Source of the DNA: JABSQH01 sp039177505
GTDB lineage: Bacteria > Actinomycetota > Acidimicrobiia > Acidimicrobiales > Ilumatobacteraceae
DNA length: 56,412 nt
Assembly (NCBI GenBank): GCA_039177505.1
Contig: JBCDFR010000026.1
Location: 1 to 56,412 of the forward strand
Direction: 5' to 3'
Shown one piece after another: positions 8,136-15,756 of the stretch (within the stretch, counting starts at the first letter, position 1; each line of letters begins with the position of its first letter). A program made the translations under genes and the position numbers. A model generated the notes under the pieces. That model worked only from the letters and a program-made list of their open reading frames with translations, did not search any database and was not told the origin of the DNA.

Positions 8136-8798
8136 TCAACAGTTGGCGACGAATTCGCCCTCGACGGGTTCGAGTCCAACGTCGCCTTGCGGATAGAACG
8201 AGCCGCCACCGGTGACGGTCGATCCATCCCGTACCAACTCGAACGTGCCGCCCAGCGACTCGTTCAGCGTGCTTGCTTCCCAGATCGTCTCGAACGTCGA
8301 CCCGTCGAACACGCCGATTGAAGCGAAGCCGGTGACGGTTCCCTCGTCACCGAACTGCGTCACGTCGAGAGCGGGGTCGCCCTGCGAGACGATGTTCCAC
8401 TCGATGACCGAGCCGGCGACCTCTTGTGACTCCAGAACACACAGTGTGGAGAAATCGAACGTCTCCCCGTTCGCCAGGGTGAGCGTTGCGGTGCCTTCGC
8501 CGATTCCGCCGATGCCTCCCCCATCATCGTCGGATCCCCCGGAGTCGTCTGACCCATCGGAGTCATCGGCGGCGCTGTCATCGTCTGAGTCGGTGTCGGC
8601 AGCGCTTTCGATGTCGCTCGCATCGCCGTCGGCATCGGTCACCGTGGTCGGCGCCGACGATGCCTCGTCGGTTGCGGCCTCTTCGGTGTCCGATGCCGTC
8701 GATGCCACGGTCGTCGCCGCGTCGTCGCTCCCGTCATCTCCTCCGCACGAAGCGATCACGAGGGCGGTCAAGGCAAGCGGGACGAGCGGACGGCGCAT
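8136..8798 (-). CDS. Acidic lipoprotein, paralogue of the one at 20.5 kb
   Basis: A 220-residue exported lipoprotein. The signal peptide MRRPLVPLALTALVIASC ends in a lipobox (VIASC) with the lipidated Cys at residue 18. It is followed by an Asp/Ser/Thr-rich linker of about 85 residues and then by a compact domain starting GTATLTLANGETFDF. That domain has one Cys near its start (STLCVLES) and ends in a terminal Cys (EFVANC), probably a disulfide. The lipoprotein at 20496-21143 has the same plan. ATG 8798 is preferred over 8816 because it gives a normal signal peptide. The function is unknown. Confidence 0.8.
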   Translation of the reverse strand: MRRPLVPLALTALVIASCGGDDGSDDAATTVASTASDTEEAATDEASSAPTTVTDADGDASDIESAADTDSDDDSAADDSDGSDDSGGSDDDGGGIGGIGEGTATLTLANGETFDFSTLCVLESQEVAGSVIEWNIVSQGDPALDVTQFGDEGTVTGFASIGVFDGSTFETIWEASTLNESLGGTFELVRDGSTVTGGGSFYPQGDVGLEPVEGEFVANC

Positions 8799-8913
8799 CG
8801 GGAGAGTGTCGCACATACGCGCCGCGGCGAAGTTCAACGTCGCACTGGCACGGGAGCACACCACCGATGCGCCGAGCGCGCCCATATCGCACTCGTCACG
8901 GCATGCTGAACGT

Positions 8914-9507
8914 ATGCACGGGTCGGCTCCACAGGTAGATACCGCACGAATCGAGGCCGCAGTTCGCGAGATTCTCGCGGCGATCGGCGAGGATCCCACA
9001 CGCGACGGCTTGCTCGAAACACCGGGTCGTGTCGCTCGGATGTACGCCGAGATCACCGACGGGCTGAGAACGGACCCGGCCGAGCACCTGACCACCACCT
9101 TCGAGGCCGACCACGACGAGATCGTGCTCGTGCGCGACATCCCGTTCTCGTCGCTGTGTGAGCACCATCTGATGCCGTTCATCGGTAGCGCCCACGTCGG
9201 CTACGTCCCAGGGCCGACGGGGCGCGTCACCGGCCTGTCGAAGTTGGCACGTGTCGTCGACGGATACGCCCGCCGACCGCAGGTGCAAGAGCGCCTGACC
9301 ACCCAGGTGGTCAACGCTCTACAGGACACGCTCGAACCAAAAGCGGCGATCGTCGTGCTCGAGGCCGAGCATCTCTGCATGTCGATTCGCGGCGTCCTCA
9401 AGCCCGGTGCCCTCACCGTGACCTCGGCCGTGCGCGGCCTGTTCCGCACCGACCCGCGGTCACGAGCAGAGGTGATGGCGTTGATCGGGAACCAGCGTTC
9501 ACGCTGA
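8914..9507 (+). CDS. folE: GTP cyclohydrolase I
   Basis: A 197-residue FolE, which converts GTP to 7,8-dihydroneopterin triphosphate, the first step of folate biosynthesis. The zinc ligands are visible by homology: C82 and H85 in SLCEHHLMPFIGSAHVGYVP and C155 in EHLCMSIRGV. The GRV/TGLSKLARVV segment is the conserved pterin-site region. The N-terminus (AAVREILAAIGEDPTRDGLLETPGRVARMY) is canonical. The length fits the family. It is followed 12 bases later by a Nudix hydrolase, which could act on the triphosphate, although that pairing is only inferred. Confidence 0.95.
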   Translation: MHGSAPQVDTARIEAAVREILAAIGEDPTRDGLLETPGRVARMYAEITDGLRTDPAEHLTTTFEADHDEIVLVRDIPFSSLCEHHLMPFIGSAHVGYVPGPTGRVTGLSKLARVVDGYARRPQVQERLTTQVVNALQDTLEPKAAIVVLEAEHLCMSIRGVLKPGALTVTSAVRGLFRTDPRSRAEVMALIGNQRSR

Positions 9508-9519
9508 ACACCGCGATCC

Positions 9520-10035
9520 ATGCGACCGATCGTTGTCGGGACGACCGTCGAGAAGTTCCCGCCGCACGTCCCCGACGAAACACCAGTCGATGCCGCGATC
9601 GCCCACCATGTCGCGCTCGCGTGGGTGTTCGACCCGGCGCACACGTCGATCCTGCTCGCTCGACATCGCACGTTGGGATGGTCGTGCCCAGGTGGCCACC
9701 TCGAACCGGGCGAGTCGCTGGTGGCCGCAGCCCAGCGAGAATTGTGCGAAGAGACCGGCCTCGACGTCGCTCCGGCCGACGATGCCCCCTTCACACTGAT
9801 CCGCTCGACCGGCTGCCCGCGGTTCCCAGGCGCCCACACCGCGCACTGGTCGACAGGATTCTTGTTCCACGTCGACCCGACGACGGCGATGCGGACCGAG
9901 GCCGGGCAGCCGGCGCGCTGGTTCGACCTCGACTCGCTACCGGCGTCGCGTACCAGCGACATCGACATCGTGCTGGCCTGCCTCCCTCTGCGAGGTGCAC
10001 GGAGCTGGCGTGGAGCCCCCGAACGACACGCATGA
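9520..10035 (+). CDS. Nudix hydrolase
   Basis: A 171-residue protein with a perfect Nudix box (Gx5Ex7REUxEExGU): GHLEPGE, then RELCEETGLD, about residues 65-87. It cleaves nucleoside diphosphates linked to another group. The 12-base gap after folE suggests co-transcription; removal of pyrophosphate from dihydroneopterin triphosphate is possible but not shown by sequence. The start is ATG 9520. Confidence 0.85.
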   Translation: MRPIVVGTTVEKFPPHVPDETPVDAAIAHHVALAWVFDPAHTSILLARHRTLGWSCPGGHLEPGESLVAAAQRELCEETGLDVAPADDAPFTLIRSTGCPRFPGAHTAHWSTGFLFHVDPTTAMRTEAGQPARWFDLDSLPASRTSDIDIVLACLPLRGARSWRGAPERHA

Positions 10036-10254
10036 ACCGGTGGGAGTAGCGCCCACACGGCTTTGGGAATCGTTCAGGTTCGTCACGAGACCGTCACAGG
10101 TTCCCTCAACAAGACTCTGTGTCTACAAAGACACGAGGTTCACTAACGAGGCCTGCTAGCACAAGGCCCCCGCCGAGATCCTCACGCCCAACCACACCTC
10201 GGCCAACACAAGGAGGCCATCACGACATCGGCCTAACAGGGACACAATACGCGA
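10036..10254. other. Non-coding stretch upstream of stem-loop pair
   Basis: Part of a 327-base gap between the Nudix gene and the SCO6745-family gene. I see no convincing ORF. The sequence is less GC-rich than its surroundings near 10100-10150 (AACAAGACTCTGTGTC, TCTACAAAGACACGAGG), which could hold a promoter for the structured region downstream. No tmRNA, RNase P RNA or SRP RNA signature is present. Confidence 0.4.
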
Positions 10255-10338
10255 GTCGACTGGTGCCCGCTGCGGGGTGAGGCACCGAGTCGACGACGGG
10301 CCCCATCCACCAAGGACGCTTCGGTGGGTGGGGCCCGT
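10255..10338 (+). ncRNA. Tandem strong stem-loops, candidate structured RNA or leader
   Basis: Two stable hairpins stand in a row. Hairpin 1 pairs GTCGACTGGTGCC (10255-10267) with GGCACCGAGTCGAC (10281-10294): 13 pairs with one bulged G and a 13-base loop. Hairpin 2 pairs ACGGGCCCCATCCACC (10296-10311) with GGTGGGTGGGGCCCGT (10323-10338): 16 pairs including one G-U, with an 11-base loop. Hairpin 2 ends 24 bases before the next start codon and lacks a T-tract. It could be an sRNA, a cis-regulatory leader, or a T-less terminator of the folE-Nudix transcript. I recognise no Rfam-type family. The strand is assumed from the downstream gene. Confidence 0.5.
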
Positions 10339-10362
10339 AGCGCGTTCGCCAGACTGGCCTCG

Positions 10363-11124
10363 ATGGATGCTCTCTCATTGGCGCAGACGATGCGCGGCTC
10401 GATCGGCATGCTGGCGATGCACTGGCTCATGGGGCCCTCGACCAACGAGCAGGCATCGGCAGCCGGGACGCCGCCCGGGTGGCCCGGTTACGCAATCGGC
10501 CGCCTTGGAGTTTTGGGCGAGTGCCCGGTCGACAACGTCGTCGGCGCAGCGTTCTTCTGGGAACCGGACTTGCTCGCCGAGCAGGTACGCACGGGCCGGG
10601 CGGCGATGAGCCCCGACGAGGGCGCCGCGATCTATGCCGGAATCTGTCGACGATGGGGCGAGACACATCTCGACGGGTTCGATGGCGCCGACCGCCTCGG
10701 CGAGTTGGCCGAACAGGTGGTGCAAGCAGCCAGTCCACTGGGTGCGCCGACATTCGTCGGCTGGCGCGATATGGAGTTGCCTGAGGCAGGGCCGGGCCGC
10801 ACGATGCAACTGTGCCAGACGATGCGGGAACTCGGTTTCGGACGATTCTGCGTCGCGGTGCAGGCAGCGCAGATGACACCGCTCGAAGCGATCATGAGTG
10901 GACCGACGGGCGCGTGGAACGCCGAGATGTTCGGGTGGCAACCACCGTTTCCCGACGGTCCGTCACTCGAGGCGCAGCGCGCCGAGATCGAAGCCCACGC
11001 CAATCGACTACACGCGACCGACTTCGAGGTGCTCACCGACGACGAGCGCGCCGAGTTCCGCGAATTGGCCCGCGGCGCCCGAAACCATGCGACCGCAAAG
11101 ATGAACGAAATCGCCGATCGGTGA
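10363..11124 (+). CDS. SCO6745-family protein
   Basis: A 253-residue helical protein resembling the actinobacterial SCO6745 family, which is of unknown biochemical function. Typical segments are LAMHWLMGPSTNEQ, GYAIGRLGVLGECPVDNVVG and AAFFWEPDLL, followed by a second half with GAPTFVGWRDMELPE. The ATG at 10363 is the only start compatible with the family beginning, although no ribosome site is evident; the strong hairpin just upstream may matter for translation. It ends in a nested stem-loop. Confidence 0.7.
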   Translation: MDALSLAQTMRGSIGMLAMHWLMGPSTNEQASAAGTPPGWPGYAIGRLGVLGECPVDNVVGAAFFWEPDLLAEQVRTGRAAMSPDEGAAIYAGICRRWGETHLDGFDGADRLGELAEQVVQAASPLGAPTFVGWRDMELPEAGPGRTMQLCQTMRELGFGRFCVAVQAAQMTPLEAIMSGPTGAWNAEMFGWQPPFPDGPSLEAQRAEIEAHANRLHATDFEVLTDDERAEFRELARGARNHATAKMNEIADR

Positions 11125-11160
11125 GGCAAACGGCCCACGGCGGGCCGCTTCGCTCACCGA
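11118..11160 (+). terminator. Nested stem-loop terminator after the SCO6745-family gene
   Basis: An outer stem TCGGTGAG/CTCACCGA (11118-11125 with 11153-11160) encloses an inner stem CGGCCC/GGGCCG (11131-11136 with 11142-11147). The outer stem includes the stop codon. No T-tract follows. It lies between convergent genes and probably terminates one or both. Confidence 0.5.
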
Positions 11161-11229
11161 AAGCGTTCGATGGGAGGCCGTCACCGGGCGGTGGACCGGT
11201 CTGCTCGGGCGGCCTCCGTCATTCGCCCG

Positions 11230-11991
11230 TCAGGTGTCGGTGGCCAGCGATCCGCCGTAGATCTGCCACGCGAGGAGCGACTTCGCCACCAGGCTCAGCA
11301 CGAGGTAGCTCTTCTCGCCGAACAGGTAGCTCTTCCAGGCACCGACTCGGCGGTACTGCAACCACTGGTTCAAGCCGAAGCTGAAGAACAGCACGGTTTC
11401 CACGATCACGATGCCGTACACGAACCCGGGGACCTCGTCGGCGGTGAGGGTGTTGAACCAGATCGCGATCCACGGGGCGACCCCGGCGATCGTGCCGAAC
11501 CAGAACGGCATCATCACGGTCGACGTGCGGTCCGGAGGGTTCATCCGCTCTTGCAGCAGCCCGAACAGGATCATCGCGACGTTGGCGCCGGCGATGCCGA
11601 TGATCGCCGTGATCTCGGTGATGCCCGAGTACATCCCGATCAACACGACCATCACCGTGGCGCTGACCGAGTACTCGATCCACCGGAAGTGATTGATCCC
11701 GTTCTGCAGGTCGGCCTCGTACACGGACCGACCGACGGTGGCCGTCACCAGGTGATCGATTGCCGCCAATGCGAGAAACAGCGCCACCGCCACACCGATA
11801 CGGACGTCGAAGAGCGTCTCTGAGGCCGGCAGTCGAGTTCCCGGTGGGCCGGCGGGCGGCGCCGTGGTGACCGCGATCGCGAAGGTGCTGGCCAGCACCA
11901 CGATCACCACGGCTTGCGCGGCGTGCAGGACGGTCAGCCCGACGTTCCAGCGTCGGAGGTCTGCGGCGCGCTCCTCGGTCAACTCGATCAT
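11230..11991 (-). CDS. Heliorhodopsin
   Basis: A 253-residue seven-helix retinal protein of the heliorhodopsin family, which sits in the membrane with inverted topology relative to type 1 rhodopsins. The retinal Schiff-base Lys is K237 in SLVAKSLLAWQ on helix 7. The counterion is E106 in the helix-3 motif RWIEYSVSATVM. H23 and H80, which line the cytoplasmic cavity in the reference protein 48C12, are both present at the same numbers. The FGLNQWLQYRRVG...W..YL.GEKSYLVLSL block is diagnostic. A GAGGGG ribosome site precedes ATG 11991. It lies 54 bases after a co-directional secreted-protein gene and may be transcribed with it. The role is probably light sensing or lipid/enzyme regulation rather than pumping, by family knowledge. 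Confidence 0.93.
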   Translation of the reverse strand: MIELTEERAADLRRWNVGLTVLHAAQAVVIVVLASTFAIAVTTAPPAGPPGTRLPASETLFDVRIGVAVALFLALAAIDHLVTATVGRSVYEADLQNGINHFRWIEYSVSATVMVVLIGMYSGITEITAIIGIAGANVAMILFGLLQERMNPPDRTSTVMMPFWFGTIAGVAPWIAIWFNTLTADEVPGFVYGIVIVETVLFFSFGLNQWLQYRRVGAWKSYLFGEKSYLVLSLVAKSLLAWQIYGGSLATDT

Positions 11992-12045
11992 CGAAACCCC
12001 CTCGTGTGGTCCCGAACAGTAGTGGCGGCCAATCGGGCACGTCGT

Positions 12046-13320
12046 CTATGTGTCCCAGTGGCCGTCGCTCACGACTACGAAGCGCGGGCGGTAGTGCTCG
12101 GAGTACTCGCCGTCCCAGCGATTGTTGCTGTAGGCCAACGTGTGACCGGGCTCGTCGCTCGGTACGAAGCTCACGAAGTAGCTGGCGACGTCCGGCCCGC
12201 CAGTCGCGTCGAGCGACTCCACGGTGGTCGTCGTCCACGGACCCTCCGGGCGCGCAGCAACGTCGAAGTACACGTCGTCGCCCCACCAGTCACCGACGAG
12301 GGTGACAGCGATCCACCGATCGCCGTCACGCTGGATCTGCATGGGGTTGACCGTGCGATGTGCCCCGTCAGGTCCGTCGCTGGGAGCGACATTCACCGCC
12401 GCTTTGCTGTTGCGCGTCCACCCCGCGCTCGACCAGTACTCCAGTGGATGCGATCGCGGTTGATCGAGCGGCTGGCGAGCGACGAACACGTCAGCGGCAC
12501 ACTCGTCGTGGCCGAGCAGCCCGAATCCGAATTGCCTGTGACACTGTGCGTACAGATAGACGTACTCGTCGTCGGTTGTCACCTCGAACCCGAACAGCCG
12601 CTCGTCGGGGTTCGGTGAGCGTTCCAACGGACCGACGCTCAAGGTGTCGAGATCGACCTCGACCGACCACGTCGCGACCGGCGTGGCGTTGTTGAGGTAC
12701 GACGTCCCGGCCTCCTCCATCTCGGCGAGGAACAGCACGAACGTGTTGTCGTCGGCGACGTAACCATCGAGTGGCCAGTACCAGTGCTGGTACGCGGCGG
12801 TGTCATCCGACCCGATCCAAGACCCCGGCTGATCGTCGGTTCCGCTGTGCAGTGCGTCGAAGCAGGCGCCGTGCTGCACGACGCCGACGTTGTGCACCAG
12901 CGTCGGAGCCCCGTCGCCGTCGCCGATGAACGCGTCTTGGAAGACCCACAGCACGCGGCCATCGGGGAGTTCGAAGGCCCGCTGGTAGTCGGCTCCGACG
13001 ATCCCGTCGACGCCCTGATCGAACGCCGTATCGAGTTCGGCGATGCCGACGGTCTGGTCACAGCCTGATGCCATCGACGGGCCGTTCGCGGTCCCTGCGT
13101 CCACGGGCTCGACCCGCATGGCATTGGACATCGCCGAGTCGGTCGGTTCCAACGCGGTCGGCCCCGCCTCGACCGGCTGCTCGGGCGCGGCGAGGTCCGC
13201 ATACGCATCGACGATCTCGACCGACGTCATGCGTGCCGGCGGGGCTGTCGCCAACACGACGGCGCCCACACCAACGGTGACCGCCAGGGCCGCCCCGAGC
13301 GCAAACGCAGCGACGTACAT
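12046..13320 (-). CDS. Secreted or membrane-anchored DUF4185-like protein
   Basis: A 424-residue protein with an N-terminal hydrophobic segment (residues 2-30, FALGAALAVTVGVGAVVLA) and no lipobox. A short linker is followed by a beta-propeller-like domain resembling DUF4185 (QRAFELPDGRVLWVFQDAFIGD, NVGVVQHGACF, GDWWGDDVYFDVAARPEGPW, YVSFVPS-like YFVSFVPSDEPG, LAYSNNRWDG). Such domains resemble glycoside-hydrolase propellers, but the activity is unknown. The ATG overlaps the upstream SnoaL stop by one base (TGATG), indicating coupled translation. Confidence 0.72.
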   Translation of the reverse strand: MYVAAFALGAALAVTVGVGAVVLATAPPARMTSVEIVDAYADLAAPEQPVEAGPTALEPTDSAMSNAMRVEPVDAGTANGPSMASGCDQTVGIAELDTAFDQGVDGIVGADYQRAFELPDGRVLWVFQDAFIGDGDGAPTLVHNVGVVQHGACFDALHSGTDDQPGSWIGSDDTAAYQHWYWPLDGYVADDNTFVLFLAEMEEAGTSYLNNATPVATWSVEVDLDTLSVGPLERSPNPDERLFGFEVTTDDEYVYLYAQCHRQFGFGLLGHDECAADVFVARQPLDQPRSHPLEYWSSAGWTRNSKAAVNVAPSDGPDGAHRTVNPMQIQRDGDRWIAVTLVGDWWGDDVYFDVAARPEGPWTTTTVESLDATGGPDVASYFVSFVPSDEPGHTLAYSNNRWDGEYSEHYRPRFVVVSDGHWDT

Positions 13321-13769
13321 CACTGGCCGACCACGTCGTCGAGTGCGTACTGGTCGCTCGCGTACTCGGTCACGCCGACGATCCGTCCGTCGCGACACTG
13401 CACATGCACGGCGACCTCGAAGGCCACCGCCGCATCATCGTCGTCGTCGACGGCCACCTGCGTGCGCAATACGAGGAGACCGCGCGACCCCTCCACGAGC
13501 AGTTCGGTCACGTCGACCCCGACGACCCGCACCCCCGGCAGGGGCGGCGCGAGCAGCGCGGCCGATACCGCCGCCGGCCCGCGATGCAGACCCGACAGCC
13601 GGTGCCGGCCCGGGATCAACGCCACGACGTCGTTGTCGAGCAGCGCGTTCAGCGCGTCGCGGTCGCCGGCGAGCAACGCCGCACCGCACATGGCGACCAC
13701 GTCGCGTGTCGAAGCACCGACCGCGTGCTCATTGGCGCGATCCTGGTCGAGCGGGAGTGCGCCACTCAT
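13320..13769 (-). CDS. SnoaL-like/NTF2-fold protein
   Basis: A 149-residue cone-shaped-fold protein. STRDVVAMCGAALLAGDRDALNALLDNDVVALIPGRH is the typical N-terminus of SnoaL-like domains, followed by a beta-rich part (VAFEVAVHVQCRDGRIVGVTEYA). The ATG overlaps the permease stop by ATGA and its own stop overlaps the next start, so it is translated from the exporter operon. The function is unknown; NTF2-fold proteins bind small hydrophobic ligands or act in transcription or sigma regulation. Confidence 0.7.
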   Translation of the reverse strand: MSGALPLDQDRANEHAVGASTRDVVAMCGAALLAGDRDALNALLDNDVVALIPGRHRLSGLHRGPAAVSAALLAPPLPGVRVVGVDVTELLVEGSRGLLVLRTQVAVDDDDDAAVAFEVAVHVQCRDGRIVGVTEYASDQYALDDVVGQ

Positions 13770-14974
13770 GCCCGCAACGCCTCGGTCGGAGCGAGCCGTG
13801 CCGCCCGCATGGCAGGGTAGAGACCGGCCACGGCTCCGATGGCCAGAGCAGCGAAGAACCCACCGGCCGCTGCTTCGGTCGGAATGATGACGCGCCATCC
13901 CTGCGTCTCCGAATACACATAGGTCGCGGCGATCCCGATCGCCACACCGGCGGCGCCACCGAGGGCCGACAAGATGACCGCCTCGGTCAGGAACTGTCGA
14001 CGAATGTGGGCGCGCGTTGCACCGAGGGCTCGGCGCAGTCCGATCTCGCCGCGTCGTTCGATCACGGCGATCACCATCACGTTGGCGATCCCGATCCCGC
14101 CAACGAGCAACGCCACTGCACCCAAGCCGAGAAAGAGGGTGGTCAGCGTGTCGTCGGCTGCGGCCTCGGCTTCGAGTGCATCCGACGGTCGACTCACCGT
14201 GACCTCCTCTGGGTTCTCCGCATCGGCGGTCGCGGGGATGATGTCGCGGGTCTCGTCGATGGCTCCGCTCTCGACCCGCGTGTAGATCACCGTCGGGCTG
14301 TCGTCGGCGTCGTAGAACGTCTCGGCGGCGTCGGCGCCCATGATCGCGGCCCGATCCAAGTCGGCGGCGAGCGGGAACTCTTCGAGAATGCCGATGACCT
14401 GGACGTATTGATCACCGACGTAGACGTACGTGGGTTGGTCGAGGCTGACGATGCCAAGACGTTCGGCAGCCACCGAGCCGAGGACCACAGTCGGATACGT
14501 GCTGGTCGACTCGGTGAACCACGAGCCGACGGCGACGTTGCCGTTCAGTGTGTCGAGCAACGCCGTGTCGGCGGCGACCACCGTGAGGCCACCGGTCTGA
14601 CCGGCGTCGACGAACTCGTTCTTCAGGATCGACGCGTCGACGCTGTACACCGCGCTCGCCATCTCGACGGTCGGGACCCGGTCGATGCTTGCCGGAGCCG
14701 TCGCCGGTAGCGAGCTGTCGCCCCCGCCGAATCCGGATCCGGCCTCGACGGTCAACAGGTTCGTCCCAAGTGACGAGATCTCGTCGAGCAGCGCCGACTT
14801 CGACGACTCGCTGAGCCCGAGCACACCGACCATCGCCGCGATGCCGATCGACACGCCGAGCGCCGACAGCACGGTGCGCAGTTTGCGCGCCCGGGGGCCC
14901 GACGCGCCGACGCGCAGTACGTCCGACGGCCGCAACCGACTCGTCGCCGGCGCCGCCGGCAGCGTCGCGCTCAT
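13766..14974 (-). CDS. MacB/FtsX-type ABC transporter permease
   Basis: A 402-residue permease with an N-terminal membrane segment (RTVLSALGVSIGIAAMVGVLG), a periplasmic MacB-PCD domain of about 210 residues, and three C-terminal membrane segments. The C-terminal part includes the FtsX motif (NVMVIAVIERRGEIGLRRALGATR). It should pair with the ATPase encoded upstream (ATGA overlap) and the adaptor, forming a MacAB-like mechanotransmission exporter for peptides, lipoproteins or antibiotics. Confidence 0.9.
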   Translation of the reverse strand: MSATLPAAPATSRLRPSDVLRVGASGPRARKLRTVLSALGVSIGIAAMVGVLGLSESSKSALLDEISSLGTNLLTVEAGSGFGGGDSSLPATAPASIDRVPTVEMASAVYSVDASILKNEFVDAGQTGGLTVVAADTALLDTLNGNVAVGSWFTESTSTYPTVVLGSVAAERLGIVSLDQPTYVYVGDQYVQVIGILEEFPLAADLDRAAIMGADAAETFYDADDSPTVIYTRVESGAIDETRDIIPATADAENPEEVTVSRPSDALEAEAAADDTLTTLFLGLGAVALLVGGIGIANVMVIAVIERRGEIGLRRALGATRAHIRRQFLTEAVILSALGGAAGVAIGIAATYVYSETQGWRVIIPTEAAAGGFFAALAIGAVAGLYPAMRAARLAPTEALRA

Positions 14975-15756
14975 GATCGCGCCCCGTTCGGTGATGTCGG
15001 CGTCGGCTGCGCAGCAGCGAAGTGCCCCGAGTCCGACTGGATTCGTCCGTCGAGCACGGCAACCTGCCGCGGCAGTGATGCAGCAATGGCGGTGTCGTGG
15101 GTGATCACGACGATCGTCGTGCCCTGGTCGTGGAGACCGCCGATCAACTCCATCACGGCGGCCGTCGACTTGGAGTCGAGGTTCCCCGTCGGTTCGTCGG
15201 CCAGTACGAACGCCGGCTCGTGAACGAGGGCCCTGGCGATGGCGACACGTTGACGTTCACCACCGGACATGTGATTGGGCGGGTGCTGTAGGCGGTGCCC
15301 GAGACCCACCCGGCGAAGTGCCTCGACCGAACGCTCTCGACGCTCACGCAGTGCAACGCCTTGGTAGATCAAGCCGTTGGCCACGTTGTCGATCGCCGAC
15401 ATCCCCGGCAAGAGGAAGAACTGCTGGAACACGAAGCCGATCCGGCGAGCACGCACGCCGGCGACCTGTTTGTCCGACAGCGTGGCCGTGTCGGTGCCGT
15501 CGACGGCCACCACGCCCCGTGTCGGTCGGTCGAGTGTGCCCATCACGTTGAGCAGCGTCGACTTTCCGCTTCCCGACGGCCCGACCACGGCGACCAGTTC
15601 GCCGTGGTCGATGCGTACCGACACATCGTCGAGCGCACGCACCGGCGGATGGCCGGGATACTCCTTGTCGACGGCGATCATCTCGAGCGCCGCGTCGCCT
15701 GATTCGTTCATGAGCAGGTGGCGGCGGTCGTCGAGCACGTCGATGGTGCCGGTCAT
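14971..15756 (-). CDS. MacB/LolD-type ABC transporter ATPase
   Basis: A 261-residue ATP-binding subunit. Walker A is GPSGSGKST, the Q-loop is VFQQFFLLPG, the signature is MSGGERQRVAIARAL, Walker B is AFVLADEPTGNLDS and the H-switch is VVITHD. It is of the MacB/LolD subclass. The ATG at 15756 overlaps the adaptor stop (ATGA); an internal Met at residue 16 is a possible alternative start. Adaptor, ATPase and permease form one translationally coupled unit. Confidence 0.93.
   Translation of the reverse strand: MTGTIDVLDDRRHLLMNESGDAALEMIAVDKEYPGHPPVRALDDVSVRIDHGELVAVVGPSGSGKSTLLNVMGTLDRPTRGVVAVDGTDTATLSDKQVAGVRARRIGFVFQQFFLLPGMSAIDNVANGLIYQGVALRERRERSVEALRRVGLGHRLQHPPNHMSGGERQRVAIARALVHEPAFVLADEPTGNLDSKSTAAVMELIGGLHDQGTTIVVITHDTAIAASLPRQVAVLDGRIQSDSGHFAAAQPTPTSPNGARS

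Noticed and set aside
10036..10362. tmRNA, RNase P RNA, SRP RNA or a known riboswitch
   Set aside because: None of the conserved cores of those RNAs is present, so only an unassigned structured region is claimed.
13043..14710. A 555-codon plus-strand ORF across the permease and SnoaL genes
   Set aside because: Very Arg-rich, no start signal, and it runs antisense to the coupled exporter genes.
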